Source of the DNA: Alteromonas sp. ALT199
GTDB lineage: Bacteria; Pseudomonadota; Gammaproteobacteria; Enterobacterales; Alteromonadaceae
DNA length: 39,735 nt
Direction: 5' to 3'
Assembly: GCF_018619335.1 (NCBI RefSeq)
Contig: NZ_JAHHDX010000178.1
Coordinates: forward strand, 1 to 39,735
Each line of letters starts with the position of its first letter. Position 1 is the first letter of the stretch. The notes beneath the pieces were generated by a model that worked only from the letters and a program-made list of their open reading frames with translations, searched no databases and was not told the DNA's origin. The translations under genes and the position numbers were made by a program. Of this stretch, positions 32,849 to 39,735 are shown in pieces.

Positions 32849-33736
32849 TTAACGACTCTCTACTTTTCCATTAACAACAGATGCTTCTTTTCGCCAGAGC
32901 TGGATATGAAAGTCTGCGGTTACACAATCTAAAGAAGTAACGATAGATTCAATTTTGCCTTGTGGCAATTTCCAGTAAAAAGGTGTCATTTTTATAAGCG
33001 CTAACCTGTGATCTTCGCTTTCAAATTTGATGGGAAATGAAAATTCTTCATCGTGAACACGGGTGAAGCCGCTTCTCGGTTCGTCATTGACTTGATGCAG
33101 TCTCGGCGTGTCGTATACCAGCTTCTTAAGCTCAAATAAATGCTTCGGAGCAGGGTCTACGGTAACGAGTAAACCTTCATTTTTTAGTACTCTTTGATAC
33201 TCGTCATTACTGCCAGGTGCAAAGACCTGCATCACTACATTATGCGTGTTATCTTTTAGAGGTAAATCAAAGCTACTTGCTACAACAAACTGCGCTTGTT
33301 TATAAGCTTTAGCGGCTAATTCAACGGCTATTTTAGAAATATCACTTCCCGCAGCCTCAATAGAAAACCCTTTAAAAGAAAGCCCCTGCACTATTGCATC
33401 TAAATAGCTTCCCTCTCCGCAGCCTGCATCATAAACAGAGAGCACCTGTTTAGACACTCCCTCATGCAAGTTATTTTCAGTACTCGTTTCACTAAGCAAG
33501 ATGTCTACTAATTCCACTAACCTGTCTTTCAACGGTTTGTAAGTATTTAGCTGATGAAATTCTCTTCTCGCTTTTACCATTTCCTTATCGTCACCCGGCA
33601 GTTTCGATTTTTTGAACTGCACAGGTAATAAGTTGACGTAGCCAGATTTTGCTTTATCGAAGCTATGATTATTTTCACAGCGAATTGGCGTTGCATTTAG
33701 CGCGATTGATGATTTACAAAGTGGGCAGTGCCACAT
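32849..33736 (-). CDS. rlmA: 23S rRNA (guanine(745)-N(1))-methyltransferase RlmA
   Basis: A 295-residue methyltransferase. The N-terminal zinc finger is CPLCKSS, then RCENNHSFD, followed by KSGYVNLLPVQFKKSKLPGDD, typical of RlmA (RrmA). The SAM-binding domain has VYDAGCGEGSYLDAIV as motif I, and VVMQVFAPGSNDEYQRVLK as the motif IV region. It methylates N1 of guanosine 745 in helix 35 of 23S rRNA in the cytoplasm. The residues needed for zinc (three Cys and one His) are all present. It stands alone between yejM, which converges on it, and the valine genes. Confidence 0.93.
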   Translation of the reverse strand: MWHCPLCKSSIALNATPIRCENNHSFDKAKSGYVNLLPVQFKKSKLPGDDKEMVKARREFHQLNTYKPLKDRLVELVDILLSETSTENNLHEGVSKQVLSVYDAGCGEGSYLDAIVQGLSFKGFSIEAAGSDISKIAVELAAKAYKQAQFVVASSFDLPLKDNTHNVVMQVFAPGSNDEYQRVLKNEGLLVTVDPAPKHLFELKKLVYDTPRLHQVNDEPRSGFTRVHDEEFSFPIKFESEDHRLALIKMTPFYWKLPQGKIESIVTSLDCVTADFHIQLWRKEASVVNGKVESR

Positions 33737-33923
33737 GATAAGATCTTTGTTGTTTTGGATTTGCCGAAAAGGATATCAAAATCGATACCTTCACGGCAAT
33801 AAAGGACTACAATATTGCTGAGGGTACTAAACGTTACTAGAGCTAAACCATCTAAGCAGGTTTGCTCTAGTTTACGCCTGCTTGTTATTACCCTTGTAGT
33901 GTGTTTTGCGAAAAACGAAGCTC

Positions 33924-35054
33924 TTAAAGCCCTGATAACGGGTGTTTGTCTTCAGGCCATGGAGAGGTAAAGAAATGGTCGACTACTTCCTCCGGCACAT
34001 CTTCTACATTTTCGTATTTCCATTTGGGCGACATATCCTTGTCAATCAATAGTGCTCTTACGCCTTCTTGAAATTCGCCACTTTCACCGCAGCGACAAGA
34101 CATATCAGCTTCCATTCTAAAACAGTCGGCAAGGGTCATATTTGCCCCTCTCTTGCACTGCTCATACACTAAATGCATAGTTATTGGAGAGCCTTTCGCC
34201 AGAGTGCTTTGTGCCCTAGACAACCATTTATCTTGGCTCATATCGGCGCCTAGAATGGCATTAACTATGTCGGTTACGTTATCAGGTGAACACAAGTCAT
34301 CAATGAGCGCCATATTAGGTTCTACATTGCTGCTAGGTAAGGTGTCCGGCGCTTGTAACGAATCAAGAATCTCTGATACGGCTTCAGCAAAATTAACGCC
34401 ATCTGTTTCATTCCATGAATAATCAGAAAGCTTTTGTAGTAAAGCGTCTTTTTCTGAGCTAGCTACTAGCGCATCCGCTAGGCCGACAAAACGTGCATCA
34501 GCGCCATTCATCTGTCCGCCTGTTAAGCCTAAGAACAAACCTGATTTTCCAGGCAAGCGAGGAAGGAAGTAGCTCCCACCCACGTCTGGGTATAATCCAA
34601 TTGTGATTTCTGGCATAGCTAGACGCGACGTTTCGGTTACTACGCGATGGCTTGCTCCACATAACAGGCCCATACCGCCTCCCATCACAATACCGCTACC
34701 CCACACTATAATGGGTTTGCTGTAATTATGTATGGTGTAGTCTAAGGTGTATTCCGTTTCAAAAAACGTTTCTAAGAATTGGGGAATATGGCCTTGTGCT
34801 TCCACCATCGAACGATACATAGATACAATGTCACCACCAGCGCAAAATGCCTTACCACCGGCTGCATCTATTGTCACAGCTACAACATCGCTACGCGTTT
34901 GCCATTGCTGAAGCGCCTTAAGCATGATTTCAGCCATCGTTAAATCCAGCGCATTTAGGGCCTTCGGCTTATTGAGCGTTAAACGGCCTATTGTAAAGTC
35001 GCCGTTAGATGTTTTTAACTCATCAACAATGACCACTGACTCCATCTCTGACAT
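33924..35054 (-). CDS. 3-hydroxyisobutyryl-CoA hydrolase (enoyl-CoA hydratase/isomerase family)
   Basis: A 376-residue crotonase-fold enzyme of the HIBCH type. Landmarks are LNKPKALNALDLTM, the oxyanion-hole part GKAFCAGGDIVSMYRSM, GIVMGGGMGLLCGASHRVV and LAMPEITIGLYPDVGGSYFL; the last block with GLYPDVGGSYFLPRL is characteristic of the hydrolase rather than simple enoyl-CoA hydratases. The length also fits. It splits 3-hydroxyisobutyryl-CoA into CoA and 3-hydroxyisobutyrate in valine breakdown. It is 62 bases after the acyl-CoA dehydrogenase gene on the same strand. A short terminator-like hairpin between the two genes may lower its expression. Confidence 0.92.
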   Translation of the reverse strand: MSEMESVVIVDELKTSNGDFTIGRLTLNKPKALNALDLTMAEIMLKALQQWQTRSDVVAVTIDAAGGKAFCAGGDIVSMYRSMVEAQGHIPQFLETFFETEYTLDYTIHNYSKPIIVWGSGIVMGGGMGLLCGASHRVVTETSRLAMPEITIGLYPDVGGSYFLPRLPGKSGLFLGLTGGQMNGADARFVGLADALVASSEKDALLQKLSDYSWNETDGVNFAEAVSEILDSLQAPDTLPSSNVEPNMALIDDLCSPDNVTDIVNAILGADMSQDKWLSRAQSTLAKGSPITMHLVYEQCKRGANMTLADCFRMEADMSCRCGESGEFQEGVRALLIDKDMSPKWKYENVEDVPEEVVDHFFTSPWPEDKHPLSGL

Positions 35055-35104
35055 ACCTACTTTTCTCCATTGTTCATGTATTGAAACGTATTCGCCTAAC
35101 TGAA

Positions 35105-35129
35105 TAAAAAAGCGTGTTAAAGAACGCTT
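35105..35129 (-). terminator. Terminator-like hairpin between acyl-CoA dehydrogenase and hydrolase genes
   Basis: On the minus strand AAGCGT (35129-35124) pairs with ACGCTT (35115-35110) around eight bases that include the acyl-CoA dehydrogenase stop codon, and the stem runs into six T (35110-35105). The stem is only 6 pairs, so partial termination is the likely effect. Confidence 0.5.
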
Positions 35130-36271
35130 CGCTCATCTGAGAGTAAACGACGTCCAATGATCACTCGCATGATTTCGTTGGTACCTTCTAATATCTGATG
35201 AACACGTACGTCTCTAAAATGACGCTCTAACGGATATTCTTTAATGTATCCGTATCCACCGTGCAACTGCAGTGCTTCGTTACATACATTGAAGCCCACG
35301 TCGGTAGCAAAGCGTTTAGCCATAGCACAGTAAGTCGTTTTATCTGCGTCATTATTATCTAACTTACACGCTGCCATACGCACCATTTGTCTAGCAGCAA
35401 CTAACTCTGTCGCCATATCAGCTAACTTAAACTGGAGTGCCTGAAAGCCTGCAATAGGTTTACCAAACTGCTCACGCTCGTTCATGTAGTCACGAGCAAC
35501 GTTTAGCGCTTGTTGTGCCGTGCCCACTGAGCAGGTAGCAATATTAATTCGGCCACCATCAAGTCCTTGCATGGCCATTTTAAAGCCCTCACCTTCTTCA
35601 CCAAGCAGCCAGTTTGATTCAAGCTTTACATTATCAAACGTAATCATTCGTGTAGGCTGAGCATTCCACCCCATTTTCTCTTCTGCTTTGCCATATTCAA
35701 TGCCGTCTGCATTCGCTGGCACTGCAAATGCAGACACGCCCTTCGGGCCATCTTCACCAGTACGCGCCATAACGACAAGTACATCTGTACTTCCTGCGCC
35801 AGAAATAAACACTTTAGATCCATTTAGTACATACCCACCGTCAGCCTTCGTCGCCTTTGTGTTTAGCGAAGCCGCATCTGACCCCGCGCCTGGCTCAGTT
35901 AAGCAATAGGACGCAAGCTTGTCTCCAGCGACTAACTGTTCGCACCACATGTCTTTAACTACGCTGGTGCCCCATGTTGCAATCATCCATGTGGCCATAT
36001 TGTGGATGGTTAACATGGCTGTAGTGGTGGTGCACCCCATTGAAAGCTGTTCGAAGATAATGGAAGAATCGAGTCTTGATAAGCCAAGGCCTCCCGCACA
36101 TTCAGGCGCATATAAGCCGCAAAAACCTAACTCGCCTGCTTTTTTAATCGCCTCTATGGGAAAATGATGCTCTCGATCCCACATTGCAGCATTTGGCGCC
36201 AGTTCTTGTTGGGCGAATTGACGGGCGGTTTCTTCAAAGGCTAATTGATCATCGGTTAATTCAAAGTTCAT
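35117..36271 (-). CDS. Acyl-CoA dehydrogenase, probably isobutyryl-CoA dehydrogenase
   Basis: A 384-residue FAD enzyme of the acyl-CoA dehydrogenase family. It begins MNFELTDDQLAFEETARQFA, has YCLTEPGAGSDAASLNTKA (FAD/substrate loop), the C-terminal YGYIKEYPLERHFRDVRVH and LEGTNEIMRVIIGRRLL, in which the catalytic Glu of EGTNE resides. Overall it resembles isobutyryl-CoA dehydrogenase (ACAD8), and this fits the adjacent hydrolase and the 3-hydroxyisobutyrate dehydrogenase farther on. The frame opens with a TTG at 36286, but the ATG at 36271 follows GAAGG by about 8 bases and starts at the normal residue. A LiuR-like palindrome lies upstream at 36324-36342. Confidence 0.9.
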   Translation of the reverse strand: MNFELTDDQLAFEETARQFAQQELAPNAAMWDREHHFPIEAIKKAGELGFCGLYAPECAGGLGLSRLDSSIIFEQLSMGCTTTTAMLTIHNMATWMIATWGTSVVKDMWCEQLVAGDKLASYCLTEPGAGSDAASLNTKATKADGGYVLNGSKVFISGAGSTDVLVVMARTGEDGPKGVSAFAVPANADGIEYGKAEEKMGWNAQPTRMITFDNVKLESNWLLGEEGEGFKMAMQGLDGGRINIATCSVGTAQQALNVARDYMNEREQFGKPIAGFQALQFKLADMATELVAARQMVRMAACKLDNNDADKTTYCAMAKRFATDVGFNVCNEALQLHGGYGYIKEYPLERHFRDVRVHQILEGTNEIMRVIIGRRLLSDERSVL

Positions 36272-36323
36272 TAGACATACCTTCAACTGAGTTGCTTTCT
36301 AAATACAATAACTAATACCTACC

Positions 36324-36342
36324 CCTTACGTAAACGTAAAGG
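36324..36342. promoter_or_regulatory. LiuR-like palindrome upstream of the acyl-CoA dehydrogenase gene
   Basis: CCTTACGTAAACGTAAAGG contains TTACGT-AA-ACGTAA (36326-36339), a near-perfect dyad. From memory the MerR-type regulator LiuR, which controls branched-chain amino-acid degradation genes in gammaproteobacteria, recognises an ACGT-N2-ACGT type palindrome of this kind. The position, 53 bases before the ATG, is right for an operator. The LiuR gene is not in the window. Confidence 0.5.
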
Positions 36343-36500
36343 TAAAAATTTATTTAAAATTATGGGTGAGCAACGTAAATATTTTGTGACGAGAAACTCA
36401 GTTTGTTTCTGAAGCTAGTGCTGGTATACAAAACTTATCCTTTTTAATAATGCACTTTTTCTTAGCCGCTGATAAGCTAGCTTTAGTTTATATTATTCAT

Positions 36501-38111
36501 ATGATCGCCGTGGAATTTAGAATAGCCATAGTAGAAGACAATGCTACCGCCCGAACCGCGCTTCGAGGACACCTTATGTCTATTGCGAATTTGGCGGTAA
36601 GTAGCTTTGCTTCCGGTATTGAACTAAAGGCAGCGCTAAAAAAACAAAACTTCGAGCTGTTGTTAATGGATTACCACCTTGGACAAGGCAAAACGGGTGT
36701 TGAATGGGTACAAAGTTTGCGCGAGGCGGGGTTTATTCGACCGAGTACGGGAATAATTTTTCTTACCTCAGACCGCTCTCCACAAATAATCGGCCGGATT
36801 ATGGATCTTCAACCCGATGTTTTACTCATCAAGCCCTATACTATTGCTTCGTTAACTCGCCAAATTAATCACTATTTGAAATACCGTGATTTTGTCAAAA
36901 ACGTTTTACACTCATTAGACAATAAACAATTAGAGAGAGCTATTAGCGTTGTACGCGCCAAGATTTCTGAAGGCATTCCCCCTCGCCTAGTGGCGGATAT
37001 ACGAAAACTTTACGCGCGACTTCTTTATGAAAATGGCGACATACAAAGAGCGTTGAACATTTATGATGATGTGCTGACTCGCAGCGACAAAGTATTGTGG
37101 GCCCAATGGGGCAAAATAAAATGCCAATACGCGTCAGGGCAATGGCCACACTGTAAAAATCATTTAAGCCAAATGGTAAACTCAAGCTTGGCACGCGATA
37201 AGGCGTTTGAATGGCTAGCCTCTATCTCCTTTGAACAAAACTCTTACGATCAGGTGGAGAAATATCTAAACGAGATAAAATTTAGTGAATTGAGTTTGCC
37301 CGCCGCCAAACTTAAAACCCTTGCTTATCAAAAACAGGACAAGGTTGTTGAGGCCATCGACCTTTTGCAAAAAAAACGTGCTATGCACCGAAGTGCTAAA
37401 GACAGGTTTAACGATTTCACCTTTGAATTAGCCGAGTTTTACTTATTTTTGGCTGAAGAGTCACCTGAAACCAATAGAGAAGAGAGTTTATCTCAAGCGA
37501 GGAAATTAGTAGGGATTGCCGGGAGAAGCCAAGGTGACCCACAAACTTTGCAAAAAAGAGATTACCTTCTGGCGTTTTCGGCTGTATTAGATGGAGATTT
37601 AGAAAAAGCAGAACACTTACTTGAAGCTGACCACGTCGATAATTATTTGCGAACCGAACCATCTATATTGGTTATTGCTGCAAAGGTCCATCATAAGCTT
37701 GGCGATGAACGTAAAGCGGGTGAGCTATTGTTAATAGCTAAGCAAAAAAATGCAGAACTACAGGCCATATCTGAACAGGTGATGAACGACGAGTTAATAT
37801 TTTCCGGTGGAGAACGATTAGGGTTGAATCACCAACAGGCTATTTCTATTAATGAAACCGGTACCCAGCTTTTTATTGAAGGATTGTTTGAAAAGGCAAT
37901 GAAGCATTTTTACGATGCTTTTCAACTTTCTCCTACCACCGCAGCTTTTGCCTTAAACTTACTTCAATGCATGATTGAAGCAGATACAGCGGTATACCGG
38001 AAGTTTAGTATAAGTCGCTTACTCGAAAACATTACCTCTTTACCCTTAAACGACACAAACAAAGCTCGTTTGGAACAACTCACTTTAGCGGCTCAGGAGC
38101 AAGCACTTTAG
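36501..38111 (+). CDS. Receiver-domain protein with TPR repeats (VieB-like), second paralogue
   Basis: A protein of 536 residues from the ATG at 36501 (an ATG at 36450 would add 17 residues; neither has a clear ribosome site, and 36501 gives the normal receiver start). The receiver domain has AIVEDNATA, phospho-Asp in LLLMDYHLG, Thr/Ser in FLTSDRS and Lys in LLIKPYT. TPR-like helices follow: QRALNIYDDVLTRSDKVLWAQ, KVVEAIDLLQ, and near the end FEKAMKHFYDAFQLSPTT with AFALNLLQC. It has the same architecture as the protein at 16053 and shares VLWAQ and ALNLLQC. No output domain is present. It is inserted between valine-catabolism genes and transcribed opposite to them. Confidence 0.87.
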   Translation: MIAVEFRIAIVEDNATARTALRGHLMSIANLAVSSFASGIELKAALKKQNFELLLMDYHLGQGKTGVEWVQSLREAGFIRPSTGIIFLTSDRSPQIIGRIMDLQPDVLLIKPYTIASLTRQINHYLKYRDFVKNVLHSLDNKQLERAISVVRAKISEGIPPRLVADIRKLYARLLYENGDIQRALNIYDDVLTRSDKVLWAQWGKIKCQYASGQWPHCKNHLSQMVNSSLARDKAFEWLASISFEQNSYDQVEKYLNEIKFSELSLPAAKLKTLAYQKQDKVVEAIDLLQKKRAMHRSAKDRFNDFTFELAEFYLFLAEESPETNREESLSQARKLVGIAGRSQGDPQTLQKRDYLLAFSAVLDGDLEKAEHLLEADHVDNYLRTEPSILVIAAKVHHKLGDERKAGELLLIAKQKNAELQAISEQVMNDELIFSGGERLGLNHQQAISINETGTQLFIEGLFEKAMKHFYDAFQLSPTTAAFALNLLQCMIEADTAVYRKFSISRLLENITSLPLNDTNKARLEQLTLAAQEQAL

Positions 38112-38171
38112 TTTTTTTAAAGTACTTGCGTCAACAAATTGCCTTTACAGTTTCTAACAGAAACGAGACTA

Positions 38172-39047
38172 CTACTTTAACCGAGTAAGCAAACTGGACG
38201 TATCCCAGCGGCCACCCCCAAGTTTTTGTACGTCAGAATAATATTGGTCAACCAGCGCGGTAAGCGCTAGTGTCGAACCATTTTTACGGGCTTCATCCAA
38301 TGCAATACTCAAGTCTTTACGCATCCAATCGACAGCAAAACCAAAATCAAAGGTGTTATTTAGCATAGTACTTGCTCTATTTTCCATCTGCCACGACTGC
38401 GCTGCGCCTTTACTGATAACATCGATTACCGAATTACAATCAAGACCCGCTCGTTCGCCAAAATGTAGCGCCTCGGCCAAACCTTGGACAATACCTGCAA
38501 TACAGATTTGATTCATCATTTTTGCCAGTTGACCACTACCGCTTTTACCTAGTAATTGGCTATGGCGAGCATAATGTGACATTACCGGCTCGACATTACT
38601 GTATATCGCTTCATCACCGCCAACCATGATAGTCAGTTGACCATTTTCAGCACCTGCTTGCCCTCCAGAAACTGGGGCGTCTAAAAAACCAACTTGTTGA
38701 TTTTTACTACTAGCATAGAGTTCTCTAGCGACATCTGCCGATGCGGTTGTATGGTCAACTAATACGCTACCCGGTTTCATCACTTTTAATGCCTGCGTAC
38801 CGACTTCTCTCACATCATTGTCATTACCTACACACATGAAGACAATATCAGCTTTTTGGCACGCTTCAGCAACGGTATTGCAAGCACTTACCTTTGCATC
38901 AGATTGACCATAGGTGTCTAACCAGGTTTTTGCTTTCTGAGCGGTACGATTATACACAGTGACCGAATAGCCAGCTTTGCTTAAATGCCCTGCCATAGGG
39001 AACCCCATCACACCTAAACCCAAAAAACTCACTTTCAAATTGCTCAT
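38172..39047 (-). CDS. mmsB: 3-hydroxyisobutyrate dehydrogenase family oxidoreductase
   Basis: A 291-residue NAD(P)-dependent beta-hydroxyacid dehydrogenase. It opens with the Rossmann motif FLGLGVMGFPMAGHLSKAG and carries the family signatures DAPVSGGQAGAENGQL and GSGQLAKMMNQI, in which the Lys is catalytic. It oxidises 3-hydroxyisobutyrate to methylmalonate semialdehyde, the step after the hydrolase coded at 33924. Other members of the family act on tartronate semialdehyde, so the name depends on context: it lies on the same strand as the two valine genes, separated only by the receiver-TPR gene. The gene symbol is given on that basis. Confidence 0.8.
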   Translation of the reverse strand: MSNLKVSFLGLGVMGFPMAGHLSKAGYSVTVYNRTAQKAKTWLDTYGQSDAKVSACNTVAEACQKADIVFMCVGNDNDVREVGTQALKVMKPGSVLVDHTTASADVARELYASSKNQQVGFLDAPVSGGQAGAENGQLTIMVGGDEAIYSNVEPVMSHYARHSQLLGKSGSGQLAKMMNQICIAGIVQGLAEALHFGERAGLDCNSVIDVISKGAAQSWQMENRASTMLNNTFDFGFAVDWMRKDLSIALDEARKNGSTLALTALVDQYYSDVQKLGGGRWDTSSLLTRLK

Positions 39048-39135
39048 ACAGAATATACTCTAGATACTTAACAAAGATGTTTGAATTACCTAAGAGTAAC
39101 AGACTTAATAACAACAAAAACATAGGAATATTGCT

Positions 39136-39618
39136 TTGGAACTCTACGAACACCCTATTACGTTAAACAACGGCGAACAAACAACCCTTGAGCAATATAA
39201 AGGAAAAGTTTTGCTTATCGTTAATACTGCGAGTAAATGTGGCTTTACCCCTCAATATGAGGGTCTAGAAGCACTTTATAAAAAATATAACGATAAGGGC
39301 TTCGAAGTTTTAGGCTTTCCTTGCGATCAGTTTGGGCATCAAGAGCCCGGTAGCGATAGTGATATCGCACAATTTTGTAGTTTAAATTTTGGTGTGTCGT
39401 TTCCGCTTTTTAAAAAAACGAATGTAAACGGGCCTGATGCAAACCCTCTATTTGAAGCTTTAAAGCACGATGCGCCTGGCCTTTTAGGTACCAAGCGTAT
39501 CAAATGGAATTTCACTAAATTTTTAGTTAATGCCCAGGGAAAAGTGCTAAAACGCTATGCGCCTACTGTTAAACCGCAAGTCATTGAGAAAGATATTGTT
39601 AAGCTTTTATCAATGTAA
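39136..39618 (+). CDS. Glutathione peroxidase family protein
   Basis: A 160-residue thioredoxin-fold peroxidase. The catalytic Cys is in VNTASKCGFTPQY (about residue 36), the Gln in GFPCDQFGHQEPG and the Trp in KWNFTKFLVN, so the Cys-Gln-Trp site is complete. The Cys variant, not selenocysteine, is used. Such bacterial proteins usually take electrons from thioredoxin rather than glutathione and reduce lipid or hydrogen peroxides. The start is TTG at 39136, with AGGA about 9 bases upstream; no ATG is available near the family start. It is divergent from mmsB with 88 bases between. Confidence 0.92.
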   Translation: MELYEHPITLNNGEQTTLEQYKGKVLLIVNTASKCGFTPQYEGLEALYKKYNDKGFEVLGFPCDQFGHQEPGSDSDIAQFCSLNFGVSFPLFKKTNVNGPDANPLFEALKHDAPGLLGTKRIKWNFTKFLVNAQGKVLKRYAPTVKPQVIEKDIVKLLSM

Positions 39619-39638
39619 GTAGTACGTGATTTCATTGA

Positions 39639-39668
39639 AAGAGCGTAATAGTTATCAATTTCGCTCTT
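39639..39668 (+). terminator. Weak terminator candidate after glutathione peroxidase
   Basis: AAGAGCG (39639-39645) pairs with CGCTCTT (39662-39668) around a 16-base loop, followed a few bases later by six T (39673-39678). The loop is large, so strength is uncertain. Confidence 0.4.
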
Positions 39669-39735
39669 CTAATTTTTTGATTGAGGTCTGGGTAATTTGA
39701 TGGCTAGCGTGGAAATTTTTAAGAGTCTATGGATC

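Noticed and set aside
39700..39735. Possible start of another gene at the right edge (ATG at 39700, 12 open codons)
   Set aside because: The open stretch is too short to support a gene, and no well-placed ribosome site is seen.
1..39735. tRNA, rRNA, CRISPR array, prophage or plasmid features
   Set aside because: No cloverleaf-like, rRNA-like, regularly spaced repeat, phage structural or replication-initiator gene was noticed on either strand.

Overview
The window reads as chromosomal DNA of a marine gammaproteobacterium of the Alteromonadales, most likely Alteromonas or a close relative. This is inferred from the protein families, the moderate-to-low GC, the yejK/yejL/yejM order, the linked valine-catabolism genes and the two receiver-TPR regulators. 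No rRNA, tRNA or CRISPR array was seen. Most of the window is ordinary core genome, with one accessory, scarred patch at about 7.9-13.9 kb.

Layout. 1-1.1 kb: the 3' end of a sensor histidine kinase and a membrane-anchored coiled-coil protein. 1.15-3.5 kb: a LysR regulator divergent from the two subunits of a 3-oxoacid CoA-transferase. 3.7-5.8 kb: a DEAD-box RNA helicase and a small membrane-anchored HExxH protein. 6.0-7.9 kb: a DUF2798-DoxX membrane pair divergent from a second LysR gene. 7.9-10.1 kb: a peroxiredoxin-like gene broken by an in-frame TGA, an IS110-family element with a frameshifted transposase and a candidate bridge RNA in its left end, and a 3' remnant that looks like malic enzyme. 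10.35-13.15 kb: a Tat-exported molybdenum hydroxylase large subunit and its [2Fe-2S] partner. 13.15-13.9 kb: gene debris on both strands. 13.9-15.9 kb: an EF-hand protein, tRNA hydroxylase TrhO and an unknown protein.

16.0-17.7 kb: the first receiver-TPR regulator. 17.8-20.1 kb: a radical-SAM/DUF4130 DNA-repair pair whose predicted promoter carries a LexA-like box. 20.1-25.5 kb: a DUF6279 lipoprotein, 6-phosphofructokinase, a LytS/LytTR two-component pair, an Mpo1-like protein and a PilZ protein. 25.7-29.5 kb: an M61 peptidase, an M23 peptidase and a double 6-pyruvoyl-tetrahydropterin-synthase-like protein. 29.6-33.7 kb: yejK, yejL, a short yejM-like gene and rlmA. 33.9-39.0 kb: valine-degradation genes (3-hydroxyisobutyryl-CoA hydrolase, acyl-CoA dehydrogenase, 3-hydroxyisobutyrate dehydrogenase) interrupted by the second, opposite-strand receiver-TPR gene. 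39.1-39.6 kb: glutathione peroxidase.

The points most worth a second look are the LexA-type operator over the radical-SAM/DUF4130 promoter, the IS110 bridge-RNA fold, the TGA at the Trp position of the peroxiredoxin active site, the split-motif double pterin-synthase protein, the two VieB-like receiver-TPR paralogues and a LiuR-like palindrome before the acyl-CoA dehydrogenase. All family names rest on reading motifs by eye; no database search or folding program was run.
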